This document shows, in pieces, positions 55,554 to 64,000 of a stretch of 64,000 nucleotides of DNA (within the stretch, counting starts at the first letter, position 1; each line of letters begins with the position of its first letter). Made by a program: the position numbers and the translations under genes. Origin of the DNA: Bacillus sp. FJAT-50079 (GTDB taxonomy: Bacteria; Bacillota; Bacilli; Bacillales; Bacillaceae_C); contig NZ_JAGYPD010000005.1 in NCBI RefSeq assembly GCF_018343515.1, forward strand, positions 1 to 64,000, in the 5' to 3' direction. Under the pieces are notes generated by a model. The model was not told the DNA's origin and searched no databases. It saw nothing but the letters and a program-made list of their open reading frames with translations.

Positions 55554-56753
55554 TTAAGCTTCGATTAGTTGGTAGAGTTTTTCTACTTCCTCCTCGTTTC
55601 CGTAATCCCTTTTCTTTATGTTTGAGATCAAATTTTTCCTTAAATCCTCATTATTTATCAATCTTATAATTCCATTAACAAGTCCTTCGATACTAAGTGG
55701 TGTAATTAGCGCATCAAATTCGTCCTGAGCTTGGCTTTTCGCCGTAGGGAAATTAGTAATCACGACTGGCTTTTCTAAAATTTGCGCTTCCCGAATCGTA
55801 ACAGCCTTTCCTTCATATCTAGAAGGCTGCACATAAATATCACATGCTTTAATATATGGATATGGATTGACCTTCTTTCCTAATAAGAAAAAGCGATCTT
55901 GAAGATTTAATTGATTAATTAATTTCTTAAGCTCATCTTCAAGCGGTCCATATCCTACCACATACCACTTTATGTCATACCCTTGCCGAATTAACTCCTT
56001 ACAAGCCTTAACAGCATAATCCAACCCTTTCGCATGTGAAAGGCGGCCTATTGTTAACAGTGTCGTTTTTCCAGGTAAGCTTCTTATTTCTTCCGGCACC
56101 TCAAGATTTGCCTGTTCTCTGATTATTTGGGCTGAAAGTATATTTTCAATTACCATTGTTTTCCCCTTATAATCCGGGAAAGTTTCCAGGAACGTTTTGG
56201 AACAATCTTCTGAAACCGCCACGACATGATCTAATTTATCCCACATACGACTTTCCATTTTTTTATGCAAATATATATTTGAGTAATCCGTATGAATCCA
56301 ACCAATTCTTTTCTTTGCCTTTACTTTTTCTCCAACAAAATGATGTGGCCATAGGAAACCTATGGCCACATCGTATTCTTTATTTAGTTTTGGAAGAAAG
56401 CGGTTTGTTATTTCCCAGCTATATTGAATAGTTAAATAGCCTGGTTCATCAATATTATTTAACTTCCCGTGAAGAGAACTTAACGATTTAGCTATTATTC
56501 TAGAAGCGCCAATGTGATAATGTCCTTCTTTCAGTATTTGGCTAATCGATTTTCTAAAAGTACTATATTGGGGGACTTCAGCTAAAAGATGTGGACCTGG
56601 TGGCAATTTGGAAAAAAAATCCCCTTCGTGCTTAAAAAGCATAAGATCTACATCGTATTTATTGTAATCTAGGTGATTTAATAGACCGATTAAACTACGC
56701 TCTACACCCCCAATCGCTAAATCAAAAGAAGTGATTATTATTTTTTTCTTCAT
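55554..56753 (-). CDS. GT4 family glycosyltransferase (paralogue D)
   Basis: 399 residues. IIITSFDLAIGGVERSLIGLL at the start, IGRLSHAKGLDYAV, and SRYEGKAVTIREA for the E-x7-E motif. Shares the KVNPYPYIKACDIYVQPSR segment with paralogues A-C at 44.8-48.5 kb, so it belongs to the same expanded subfamily. Adjacent to the next gene upstream with no gap. Confidence 0.88.
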   Translation of the reverse strand: MKKKIIITSFDLAIGGVERSLIGLLNHLDYNKYDVDLMLFKHEGDFFSKLPPGPHLLAEVPQYSTFRKSISQILKEGHYHIGASRIIAKSLSSLHGKLNNIDEPGYLTIQYSWEITNRFLPKLNKEYDVAIGFLWPHHFVGEKVKAKKRIGWIHTDYSNIYLHKKMESRMWDKLDHVVAVSEDCSKTFLETFPDYKGKTMVIENILSAQIIREQANLEVPEEIRSLPGKTTLLTIGRLSHAKGLDYAVKACKELIRQGYDIKWYVVGYGPLEDELKKLINQLNLQDRFFLLGKKVNPYPYIKACDIYVQPSRYEGKAVTIREAQILEKPVVITNFPTAKSQAQDEFDALITPLSIEGLVNGIIRLINNEDLRKNLISNIKKRDYGNEEEVEKLYQLIEA

Positions 56754-57926
56754 TTATATTACCCCGCTATTCATTTTTTGAGGAGCTTCATTACTAGAAA
56801 CTCCATATAAGCGCAACCATTCATTCAAATTATTTTGAATATTAAAGCCGAGATTTGATATATTTTTTATGATTGAATTGGTATTTGGTTTATCCTTGGA
56901 GAGGGCAACTTTAATACTGGCACACCATTGATCTATGTGATCCCCAAGATTAATGTACGTGACCAAACCTAAATCCATGTCGGTACTTTTTGGGACTGAT
57001 GTTGCAGCAATACATGGAACCCCAGAGCACTGAGCCTCTATCATAACGATACCGAATCCTTCAAATAAAGATGGGAATAGAAAAACATCGAAAGTATTCA
57101 TAAGTCTAGGTATATCGGTTCTTACTCCTAAAAATCTTACGTGATCAAGCAATTCAAGTTTCTCAGCTTCCTTTTCAATTTTCTCCCTTAAAGGACCCTC
57201 CCCGACTAAAAGGGCTACAAAACTCGAATCTTCTTCTACCAGCCTTTTTAAAATCTTTAAAATGAATAAGTGATTCTTCGATTCCGAAAAGCGCCCTACA
57301 TGACCGATGATTTTTGCATCCTCAAGTAAATTAAGCTCTTTCAAGACACTTTTTCTACTGTTCAAGTCTGCATCGATATAATTACTTATATCAATTCCAT
57401 TATTCAGAATATGGACCTTATTTTTATTTCTTGGTCCAAATAAAAATCTTGCAGCCTCATCACTGCAGCTGCAAAGCCTTGTTGCTGAAAATTTAATCAT
57501 TATTTGCAGTGTTTTAAATTGAATTAATTGTTTCATTCCTTTATTTTTCAACCAATTATTACTATGAGAGTGGCATATTCTATTCTTTATCCCACAAATT
57601 TTAGCAGCCAATGCTGGGAAACCGCTTTGGAAATCCGTATGGGCATGAATCGCCGTATAGTCATTTGCAGACATAACATCCATCAAGTTTTTTATATATT
57701 TAATCGGGCCTATTGTTCCAAGACTAGGAAGGTTGTAGATTTTTCCACCCAAAGATTTAATTTCATCATCGTAGTCCATGGGTCCTTTACTATGGGTAAT
57801 AAAATCAAATTGGAGCTTTGTTCGATCTATCTTTCGATAAATATTCATAATTAGTGTTTCTGCTCCACCTCTCCCCATTGAACTTACAATATGAAGGACC
57901 CTTTGAGGTTTATCTAAAACTTCCAA
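56754..57926 (-). CDS. GT4 family glycosyltransferase (EpsF-like 1)
   Basis: 390 residues from TTG 57926, with AAGGGGGG 6 nt upstream. RVLHIVSSMGRGGAETLIMN, IGHVGRFSESKNH and PSLFEGFGIVMIEAQ are GT4 motifs; the N-terminus and order resemble EpsF. A second EpsF-like gene at 59985 is its closest relative here, so the cluster has two. Confidence 0.88.
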   Translation of the reverse strand: MEVLDKPQRVLHIVSSMGRGGAETLIMNIYRKIDRTKLQFDFITHSKGPMDYDDEIKSLGGKIYNLPSLGTIGPIKYIKNLMDVMSANDYTAIHAHTDFQSGFPALAAKICGIKNRICHSHSNNWLKNKGMKQLIQFKTLQIMIKFSATRLCSCSDEAARFLFGPRNKNKVHILNNGIDISNYIDADLNSRKSVLKELNLLEDAKIIGHVGRFSESKNHLFILKILKRLVEEDSSFVALLVGEGPLREKIEKEAEKLELLDHVRFLGVRTDIPRLMNTFDVFLFPSLFEGFGIVMIEAQCSGVPCIAATSVPKSTDMDLGLVTYINLGDHIDQWCASIKVALSKDKPNTNSIIKNISNLGFNIQNNLNEWLRLYGVSSNEAPQKMNSGVI

Positions 57927-57941
57927 TTTGTGCCCCCCTTC

Positions 57942-59027
57942 CTATTTTAAAAGAAAAACATCAAGAAAATTACTTCTATATTGAATATCTAAAGTAATTA
58001 CATTTTCGTAATAATAATAAAGGAAATAACAAGTTACCAAAGAATAATAAATAAACCTTTGGCTTTTGTCGTTGAAAATTTTTACAATCCAAGATATAAG
58101 GATTAATTGATACAAATTGAAATAGATCGAAAACCTTGCAAATATCCAGTTTTGTGTTGATATAATCATAAAAATTAATCCAACAAGCGCCATATTAACG
58201 ATATAATCACTGCTCGGAAATATCTCCCTCAGTTTATCTCTTCCAAAATAAGCGATGATCAGTGGGACTGCATCTACAGCCACTCTAATTTTACTTGCTC
58301 CACCTTCATGAAACTCCGAATAATGTCCATACTGAGTATTTTCAATAGCGGAAAATAAAAAAGTTGAAAATTGTCCATAACCTATAACTATGGCTATCGA
58401 AAAAAACAGAAGTATAAATGTTGCTTTAGACCAGGCTTTATATCTAACTAAAAAATAAATGGGTATAAGTATTAGTGCACTTTCATGAAATGTAGATGCA
58501 AAGACGATCACTAACATGTATTTCAACCAATTGCCTTGAATTAAAAATTTTGTGGCCGTGAAAATAATTGCGGCAGTCATTACCTGCCTAATCCCGTTCA
58601 TAGAAACCAAATATAATCCGCCTGTAATATAAACGTACAAACTTAATTCGATCATTCGAGAATATTTAAAAAGAATAAGTACGATCAGAACGTTTGTGAT
58701 CAGTGCTGCTGTAAATAGTAATATTTGGGGATCATCTGAGTATTGCTTAAGTATCATTTGAAAGATCCAAAATCCAATATTTTTTTGATTTTCGATATCT
58801 CTCAAGGTAAAATTAGTGATCTCATAAGCATGTTTATAAAAATAAGTATCACCAATATTGGATCTTAAACCCGAAACGAGTACCAACGATAACATAGAAA
58901 TGAAAACTAAGGTTTTATTTGGCTTTATTGGAGCCCTTGACCCAATTGTTAATACTGGTGTGGCGAAGTACCTTGAAAGAAAAGAACAAATAAATACGAT
59001 AGCTAGATTAAACCATAAAAAAGTCAT
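57942..59027 (-). CDS. epsG: EpsG-like polysaccharide polymerase
   Basis: 361 residues, with about ten transmembrane helices. GLRSNIGDTYFYKHAYE and the later SMNGIRQ and FHESALILIPIYFL motifs (with the Arg and His-Glu residues) are the signature of the EpsG family, Wzy-like polymerases that join the repeat units at the outer face of the membrane. It sits in the centre of the cluster, as in the B. subtilis eps operon. Confidence 0.9.
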   Translation of the reverse strand: MTFLWFNLAIVFICSFLSRYFATPVLTIGSRAPIKPNKTLVFISMLSLVLVSGLRSNIGDTYFYKHAYEITNFTLRDIENQKNIGFWIFQMILKQYSDDPQILLFTAALITNVLIVLILFKYSRMIELSLYVYITGGLYLVSMNGIRQVMTAAIIFTATKFLIQGNWLKYMLVIVFASTFHESALILIPIYFLVRYKAWSKATFILLFFSIAIVIGYGQFSTFLFSAIENTQYGHYSEFHEGGASKIRVAVDAVPLIIAYFGRDKLREIFPSSDYIVNMALVGLIFMIISTQNWIFARFSIYFNLYQLILISWIVKIFNDKSQRFIYYSLVTCYFLYYYYENVITLDIQYRSNFLDVFLLK

Positions 59028-59088
59028 AATATATTTCCCTTCATGACAGATATTTCCGACACCCGTACATTAAAAAAGGTCGTTCAGA

Positions 59089-59988
59089 TTAACTCTGTAC
59101 AGCCCTAGTCTTGGTTGTAATGTATAAATATAGTAAGAAACCTATTGGAGTAGCTAAAATTGTTAACCCTTTGTTTGGAGTTTCTCTTAAAAATCTTCTG
59201 TTTTTTGACAGTATACTACTAGAAACATAATGAATAGCTTGCCTATATTTAAAAACTAGGCTTCCAAAAGGTAATTTCATTAATTCTTTCCGATAAAAAG
59301 CAAAACCTTTTGGATTTTTCCGATATTGCCGAAACATATTAAGTGATGAGCCATCTTGAAGATACTCCACACAACATAATATTTCATTCATCAGGAGCAG
59401 CTCGTATTGTTGATCGAGCATATAATATTTGTATGCAAGCCCAACATATTTTTCATTTGTGAAGAGTGGATATGGAAATTGTTTCGTTAATTCAGTTCGA
59501 TAGACGAGCTTTTTGTCACCAATTACACCATGCTTATAATAGAGATCAAATAAGGTTGAGCTTTTTATGTGTTCTGGTAATTTTGTTCCAATGAGCTCTC
59601 GGTTCGTATTTGCGTCAAGTCCAATCAGACCACTAAGCTTATCACTTCCATATTTCCGCCAAAATTCTCCTATCTTTTTCACAGCATCTTCCGGCATGTA
59701 GTCATCTGAATCAATACATACATTTAGTTCAGTATCAATTAGTTCGTATGCAGAATTATGCGCACCATGCATACCTTGATTCTCTTGCCAATAATATCTA
59801 ATTTCAATGTTATTTTCCTTTATCCAGCCATCTACTAAATCTTTTGTATTATCAGTGGACCCATCATCAATAATTAACCAAATAAAATCATTACAGGTTT
59901 GGTGCACCAGGCTTTGGTAACACGCCTCTAGGCAATATGCTCGATTATATGTTGGTGTAAATATTGTTAATAATTTCAATGTTTTCAC
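59089..59988 (-). CDS. GT2 family glycosyltransferase
   Basis: 299 residues. GT-A fold: LTIFTPTYNRAYCLEACYQSL, IIDDGSTDNTKD, GMHGAHNSA and the DSDD of NVCIDSDDYMPEDAV. The C-terminus ends in a hydrophobic segment (GLTILATPIGFLLYLYI). Its ATG overlaps the stop codon of the next gene upstream by 4 nt. Comparable to EpsH/EpsE positionally, but the sugar is unknown. Confidence 0.87.
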   Translation of the reverse strand: MKTLKLLTIFTPTYNRAYCLEACYQSLVHQTCNDFIWLIIDDGSTDNTKDLVDGWIKENNIEIRYYWQENQGMHGAHNSAYELIDTELNVCIDSDDYMPEDAVKKIGEFWRKYGSDKLSGLIGLDANTNRELIGTKLPEHIKSSTLFDLYYKHGVIGDKKLVYRTELTKQFPYPLFTNEKYVGLAYKYYMLDQQYELLLMNEILCCVEYLQDGSSLNMFRQYRKNPKGFAFYRKELMKLPFGSLVFKYRQAIHYVSSSILSKNRRFLRETPNKGLTILATPIGFLLYLYITTKTRAVQS

Positions 59989-61094
59989 CTCAATACCTGT
60001 AAGTAATAGCTTGTCATATCTCGTGCTGTGGATGAAATATCAAAACCTTTATTCACTAAACCGTTCTTATTAAAATCTCTTTTTTGCTGCCTTAAAGCGG
60101 TTTCCTCTAATCCATCTATCCATATTTCTTGATTGTTTAAAGAGGCAAATTTAATTAAATTCAAATCTAAATCAACGTCTTGTGAAACCTGATCAGATAT
60201 AAGGCAAGGTAATCCAGCTCCCTGAGCCTCAATAAGCGAGACTGGCAGACCTTCGAAAATGGATGGAAATATGAAGACATCAAAAGCTTGCAGAAGTCGT
60301 TCTATATCACTCCGCACTCCAGTAAATTTCACTTTTTTTTCTAAATTCAAGTCCTTTACTTTTTTTTCAATATTAGCCTTTAAAGGCCCCTCTCCTACTA
60401 GTATTAGCACTGAATTCTCCTTCACTTTGACGAATTTTGCGAAAACATCTATAAGAAAGTTATGATTCTTTACATGTGAAAATCTTCCGACATGGCCTAT
60501 TACAAATATATTATTATCAAGCTTTAACTCTTCTCTCATTTTTTTTCTAATATTAGGAGAGAAAGAAAATTTTTCACTTTCAATACCATTTTTAATAATC
60601 ATTGTTGATTCTAAATTATTGGTAAATAACCATCGAGCAGCGTGTTCAGAACATGCGATGAAGTGAGTAGCATTTTTAGCGATTAATTTCCCTGAATACC
60701 ATTTATATGTTTTCGAAAAATAACCACCTTCACTACTTGTGCTATGACTATGTGAGATACGGATAGGTATTCCCGCTTTTTTTGCTGAGCGAAGTACAAC
60801 TCCACTCATCTTATCCAGATGGGAATGAACAATTCTATACTCATTATGACTGGAAAAAAACTGTTCTAATTCTCCTATATACTTAAAATGCCCGACATCT
60901 GATATATACGGAATCCTATGAATTTTTCCACCTAGTTTGATAATTTCATCATCGAAAACACCGGGTCTAGACGTTAAGAAATCAAATTGAACAGCGGAGC
61001 GATCAATATTACGATATAAATTCATAATTAAGGTCTCGGCCCCACCACGGTTCATATTTACAACAACATGCAATATCCTTAATGGACCGCCCAC
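59985..61094 (-). CDS. epsF: GT4 family glycosyltransferase (EpsF-like 2)
   Basis: 369 residues from GTG 61094 (GGAGGAAG upstream). RILHVVVNMNRGGAETLIMNLY, HSHLDKMSGVVLR, IGHVGRFSHVKNH and PSIFEGLPVSLIEAQG. Close to B. subtilis EpsF and to the gene at 56754. It overlaps the next upstream gene by 16 nt and the downstream one by 4 nt, showing tight translational coupling. Confidence 0.89.
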   Translation of the reverse strand: MGGPLRILHVVVNMNRGGAETLIMNLYRNIDRSAVQFDFLTSRPGVFDDEIIKLGGKIHRIPYISDVGHFKYIGELEQFFSSHNEYRIVHSHLDKMSGVVLRSAKKAGIPIRISHSHSTSSEGGYFSKTYKWYSGKLIAKNATHFIACSEHAARWLFTNNLESTMIIKNGIESEKFSFSPNIRKKMREELKLDNNIFVIGHVGRFSHVKNHNFLIDVFAKFVKVKENSVLILVGEGPLKANIEKKVKDLNLEKKVKFTGVRSDIERLLQAFDVFIFPSIFEGLPVSLIEAQGAGLPCLISDQVSQDVDLDLNLIKFASLNNQEIWIDGLEETALRQQKRDFNKNGLVNKGFDISSTARDMTSYYLQVLR

Positions 61095-62230
61095 AAAACT
61101 TCCTCCATCTCATCCATCACTTTTTTATACATTAGACTTTTTTCTTCTAGAACTTTATTTAAAGAAAACTTTTCCTCTATTATTTTTCTGCTATGTGATC
61201 CAAATAAATCCCTTAAATCTTCATTTGTAGCAAGATTTATAATTCTATCCGCTATGTTACCGATGTCTTTTTCAATAAGCCATCCATTTATATTATTTGA
61301 AATAAGCTCCCTATGCCCCCTATTATCAACTGCTACAATTGGCAATCCACATGCCATCGCTTCCATAATGTTCACGGGTAATCCTTCTCTTGAACTTGAA
61401 GCAACAGCAATATCGCTCATTTTTAATAATGAAACTATATCGTTACGATATCCTAAAAAATCGATTAAATTCTCTACCCCTAGTTTGACCGCCAGTTGTT
61501 TGCAATGTTCTAAAAGTGAACCTTCCCCTGCTAAAAGTAGCTTTATATTTGGCACATGCTCCTTCATCAGAGCTAATGCCTCTATAAGAATTTGTTGGTT
61601 TTTATTCTTATTAAATTCTGCAGCATAAAACAGCAAAAAAGCATCATTATGATAATGATACTTTTCCCTTAGTTTTATTTTTTCAGATTCACTTACCGGT
61701 TTAAATAATTCTGTATTTACGCCGACTCCATGGACATGCTCAATACGGTTAGCCTTAAAATGATGATTAATGGCCAAACTATAATCTTCTTTATTAATTG
61801 TAATTAAACAATCAGTATAGCGAGCTAGCGTTCTTTCGATTGGGTAATATATAAACCAATTTACTAGAGGAGCACCTTTACAAAAATGAAAGCCGTGCGC
61901 AGTATAGATGATTTTTGTTTCATGTTTCCTTGCCTTTCTAGCTGCTAATCTGGTTATAACCCCTCCCATTGGTGTGTGACAATGAATCATTTCATACTTA
62001 TTTTTATCAATCAAATATTTTAATTCCTTATATGCATCAATGTTCTTCCTACTAAATGGAGACCTTTGAATAGGGATATTATATTTCTCATCTACATACG
62101 GGAGATCAATATTACCCGCAGCAGCTACATGAACTTCCCATCCTTGTTCCTTAAACCATCTTAAATAAGGTATATGAAAGGCACGAAAATGATAATCAAC
62201 CGTTGCACAAAACATCACCTTTTTCCCCAT
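61079..62230 (-). CDS. epsD: GT4 family glycosyltransferase (EpsD-like)
   Basis: 383 residues. KVMFCATVDYHFRAFHIPYL, IHCHTPMGGVITRLAA, TAHGFHFCKGAP and SSREGLPVNIMEAMACGLP are the features of EpsD. The family adds an early sugar of the repeat unit. ATG 62230 is chosen because AGGTG lies 6 nt upstream; the frame is also open from GTG 62239, right after the galU stop codon. Confidence 0.9.
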   Translation of the reverse strand: MGKKVMFCATVDYHFRAFHIPYLRWFKEQGWEVHVAAAGNIDLPYVDEKYNIPIQRSPFSRKNIDAYKELKYLIDKNKYEMIHCHTPMGGVITRLAARKARKHETKIIYTAHGFHFCKGAPLVNWFIYYPIERTLARYTDCLITINKEDYSLAINHHFKANRIEHVHGVGVNTELFKPVSESEKIKLREKYHYHNDAFLLFYAAEFNKNKNQQILIEALALMKEHVPNIKLLLAGEGSLLEHCKQLAVKLGVENLIDFLGYRNDIVSLLKMSDIAVASSSREGLPVNIMEAMACGLPIVAVDNRGHRELISNNINGWLIEKDIGNIADRIINLATNEDLRDLFGSHSRKIIEEKFSLNKVLEEKSLMYKKVMDEMEEVLWAVH

Positions 62231-62239
62231 CATCCTCAC

Positions 62240-63118
62240 CTACTTAATCATTTGTCTATCAAGAACAGAAGATAAGTAATCGATTAGTTCCCTTCTTAAA
62301 TCCTCTCGTTGTAGAGCCATCTCGATCGTCGTTTGAATAAATCCCATTTTCTCTCCGACATCATAACGAATCCCTTCAAAATCGTAAGCATAAACAGCTT
62401 CATAAAGATTTAACTTAGCGATCGCATCTGTTAATTGGATTTCCCCACCTGTACCTGGATCTTGCCTTTCAAGCAGATCGAAAATTTTAGGACTTAAAAT
62501 ATATCGGCCCATAATTGCTAAGTTTGATGGTGCATCCTCTTGCTTTGGCTTTTCGACTAAATGATTCACATTATAAAAACGTTCTCCTATTTCATTCCCA
62601 TCAACGATTCCGTATCTCGAAACTTCATTTTCCGCAACCGATTGGACGCCGAGAATGGATGCGTTATATCTTTCATACTGTTCCATCATTTGCTTAAGTG
62701 AGGGTTTCTCTGCCTGAACAATATCATCACCTAACAATACGGCAAATGGTTCATCCCCAATGAATTTGCGTGCACACCAAACTGCATGACCTAAACCTTT
62801 CGGCTCTTTTTGCCGAATATAATGAATGTCTACCATCTTTGAAGTTTTTTGTACTTCATTCAATAAATCAAGCTTTCCCTTTTCTAACAAGTTCTGCTCT
62901 AATTCAAATGAATGATCAAAATGATCCTCAATTGCCCTCTTTCCTTTTCCCGTAACAATCATAATATCTTCAATCCCTGATTCAATGGCTTCTTCAACAA
63001 TGTATTGAATCGTTGGTTTATCTACGATTGGCAGCATTTCTTTTGGCATTGCTTTTGTAGCCGGAAGAAATCTTGTTCCTAGACCTGCCGCTGGAATAAT
63101 GGCCTTTCTAACTTTCAT
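62240..63118 (-). CDS. galU: UTP-glucose-1-phosphate uridylyltransferase
   Basis: 292 residues, usual length. The nucleotide site [31 protein letters not shown], and VEKP. It makes UDP-glucose, the precursor for GalE and many transferases. A gene dedicated to the polysaccharide cluster is present in addition to whatever general copy the genome has. It lies 16 bp from the EpsC-like gene. Confidence 0.95.
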   Translation of the reverse strand: MKVRKAIIPAAGLGTRFLPATKAMPKEMLPIVDKPTIQYIVEEAIESGIEDIMIVTGKGKRAIEDHFDHSFELEQNLLEKGKLDLLNEVQKTSKMVDIHYIRQKEPKGLGHAVWCARKFIGDEPFAVLLGDDIVQAEKPSLKQMMEQYERYNASILGVQSVAENEVSRYGIVDGNEIGERFYNVNHLVEKPKQEDAPSNLAIMGRYILSPKIFDLLERQDPGTGGEIQLTDAIAKLNLYEAVYAYDFEGIRYDVGEKMGFIQTTIEMALQREDLRRELIDYLSSVLDRQMIK

Positions 63119-63134
63119 CTTTACTTCCCCTTCC

Positions 63135-64000
63135 TTACTGTTGTATTGAAAATATTGGTTCTGATGTTAATTCGCCTTTATTATTCGCTATATTAAGAAG
63201 CATTTCCCTTAATGTTTCTTTCTCTATATTAGAATAGGTTTGGATAATATTATCTATTTCTTCAAGATATAATTTCGCTGTTTTTCCAATATAAATGTTT
63301 TGGTATACCTGTTGCTCATGCACTTCATCTTCCTTTAATAACTCTTCAAATAGCTTTTCACCTGGTCTTATTCCGGTAAATTCAATTCCAATATCCTCAA
63401 AGGCATGACCGGATAACTGTATTAAATTTTTTGCTAAGTCAACAATTTTCACTGGCTCCCCCATATCTAGAACGAAGATTTCTCCACCTTTTGCTAGCGC
63501 TCCTGCTTGAATAACTAATCTTGATGCTTCGGGAATCGTCATAAAATATCGAACCATCTTCGGGTGTGTAACGGTAATTGGGCCACCTTTTTCGATTTGC
63601 TTTTTAAATAATGGGACGACACTGCCTTGGCTTCCGAGCACATTACCGAATCTTACAGCAACAAACTTCGTATTACTTTTTTTGTCCATGTGCTGAATGA
63701 TCATTTCTGCCAACCTTTTTGTTGCCCCCATCACACTAGTAGGGTTGACTGCTTTATCAGTAGAGATCATCACAAATGTTTCCACACCATGCCAGCTCGC
63801 CGCTTCAGCAACATTTCTTGTTCCAATAATATTGTTTTTTACAGCTTCTTCCGGATTTCTTTCCATTAGAGGTACGTGTTTATGAGCAGCAGCATGGTAG
63901 ACAACATGGGGGTGATATCTCCCCATCACTTCCATCATTTTCTTTTCGTCTTTTAAATCGGCAATTTCTGTTATGAATTCAATTCGTACTTGCCCGAACT
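63135..64000 (-). CDS. epsC: EpsC/CapD-like nucleotide-sugar 4,6-dehydratase (partial)
   Basis: The last 288 codons; the frame continues unbroken past the right edge ([20 protein letters not shown] upstream of the internal ATG 63938), so the 5' part is missing. [36 protein letters not shown] (Met at the place of the catalytic Tyr, as in PglF/EpsC dehydratases), RFGNVLGS and [10 protein letters not shown]. It converts UDP-GlcNAc to the 4-keto-6-deoxy sugar, first step toward bacillosamine. Full-length homologues have about 600 residues with N-terminal membrane helices. Confidence 0.93.
   Translation of the reverse strand, partial: FGQVRIEFITEIADLKDEKKMMEVMGRYHPHVVYHAAAHKHVPLMERNPEEAVKNNIIGTRNVAEAASWHGVETFVMISTDKAVNPTSVMGATKRLAEMIIQHMDKKSNTKFVAVRFGNVLGSQGSVVPLFKKQIEKGGPITVTHPKMVRYFMTIPEASRLVIQAGALAKGGEIFVLDMGEPVKIVDLAKNLIQLSGHAFEDIGIEFTGIRPGEKLFEELLKEDEVHEQQVYQNIYIGKTAKLYLEEIDNIIQTYSNIEKETLREMLLNIANNKGELTSEPIFSIQQ

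Overview
The window is a chromosomal segment of an endospore-forming, low-GC Gram-positive rod of the family Bacillaceae. It carries a 16S rRNA gene of Bacillus type, small acid-soluble spore protein genes (sspE, sspK), other sporulation-associated small genes (yfhD, yfhE, ypzG-like), and two gene blocks whose order matches Bacillus subtilis (ygxA-ygzB-perR-bcp-hemL-ygaE-ygaD, and ygaC-sspE-fabL-mutY-yfhP-yfhJ-sspK-yfhH-recX-yfhE-yfhD). The genus cannot be fixed from this evidence alone.

Layout. 1-1.9 kb: 16S rRNA on the minus strand with leader and two tandem promoters. 1.9-10.2 kb: conserved housekeeping block (peroxide regulator PerR with an almost perfect operator, corrinoid adenosyltransferase, thiol peroxidase Bcp, K+ channel-like protein, HemL, YgaE, ABC exporter YgaD). 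10.2-22 kb: an accessory island inserted between ygaD and ygaC, made of a sortase, a 2204-residue LPQTG surface adhesin with twelve SpaA-type repeats, and a divergent two-component system (a response regulator with a SARP/BTAD output and a hybrid kinase with two kinase modules). 22-29.2 kb: the rest of the conserved block, interrupted by an array of 42-bp repeats between ygaC and sspE. 29.3-35.6 kb: GlnK/GlnL-type two-component system with a glutamate/dicarboxylate symporter, a DoxX-family gene preceded by two Rex-like operators, a 4-TM protein, a phosphoesterase and a GNAT-like protein.

35.6-41.4 kb: a small paeninodin-like peptide gene with no visible lasso maturation genes, a decayed membrane-protein gene behind a strong promoter with SinR-like boxes, and two divergent paralogous right-handed beta-helix proteins, only one of which has a signal peptide. 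41.5-64 kb (edge): a large minus-strand exopolysaccharide cluster. Read in the direction of transcription it runs EpsC-like dehydratase (cut by the window edge), GalU, EpsD- and EpsF-like transferases, a GT2, the EpsG-like polymerase, two GT4, GalE, a small ORF, EpsL, EpsM, EpsN, a SinR homologue, an EpsJ-like GT2, a TagB/F-like glycerophosphotransferase, TagD, an acetyltransferase pseudogene, three GT4 paralogues, a PglK-type ABC flippase and an aminoglycoside-phosphotransferase-fold kinase.

How the genes fit together. EpsC/N/M/L form a complete route to a lipid-linked diacetylbacillosamine-type sugar, the transferases extend it, EpsG or the PglK-like transporter handles polymerisation or flipping, and TagD/TagB could add glycerol phosphate. 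A SinR homologue inside the cluster, SinR-like boxes at 36.5 and 42.8 kb, and the LPXTG adhesin/sortase island suggest a region devoted to cell surface and biofilm. Several regulatory sites can be read directly: PerR box (3785), SARP-like direct repeat (17683), GlnL-like boxes (31535), Rex boxes (33580, 33652). All functional names rest on sequence recognition by eye; no database search was run.
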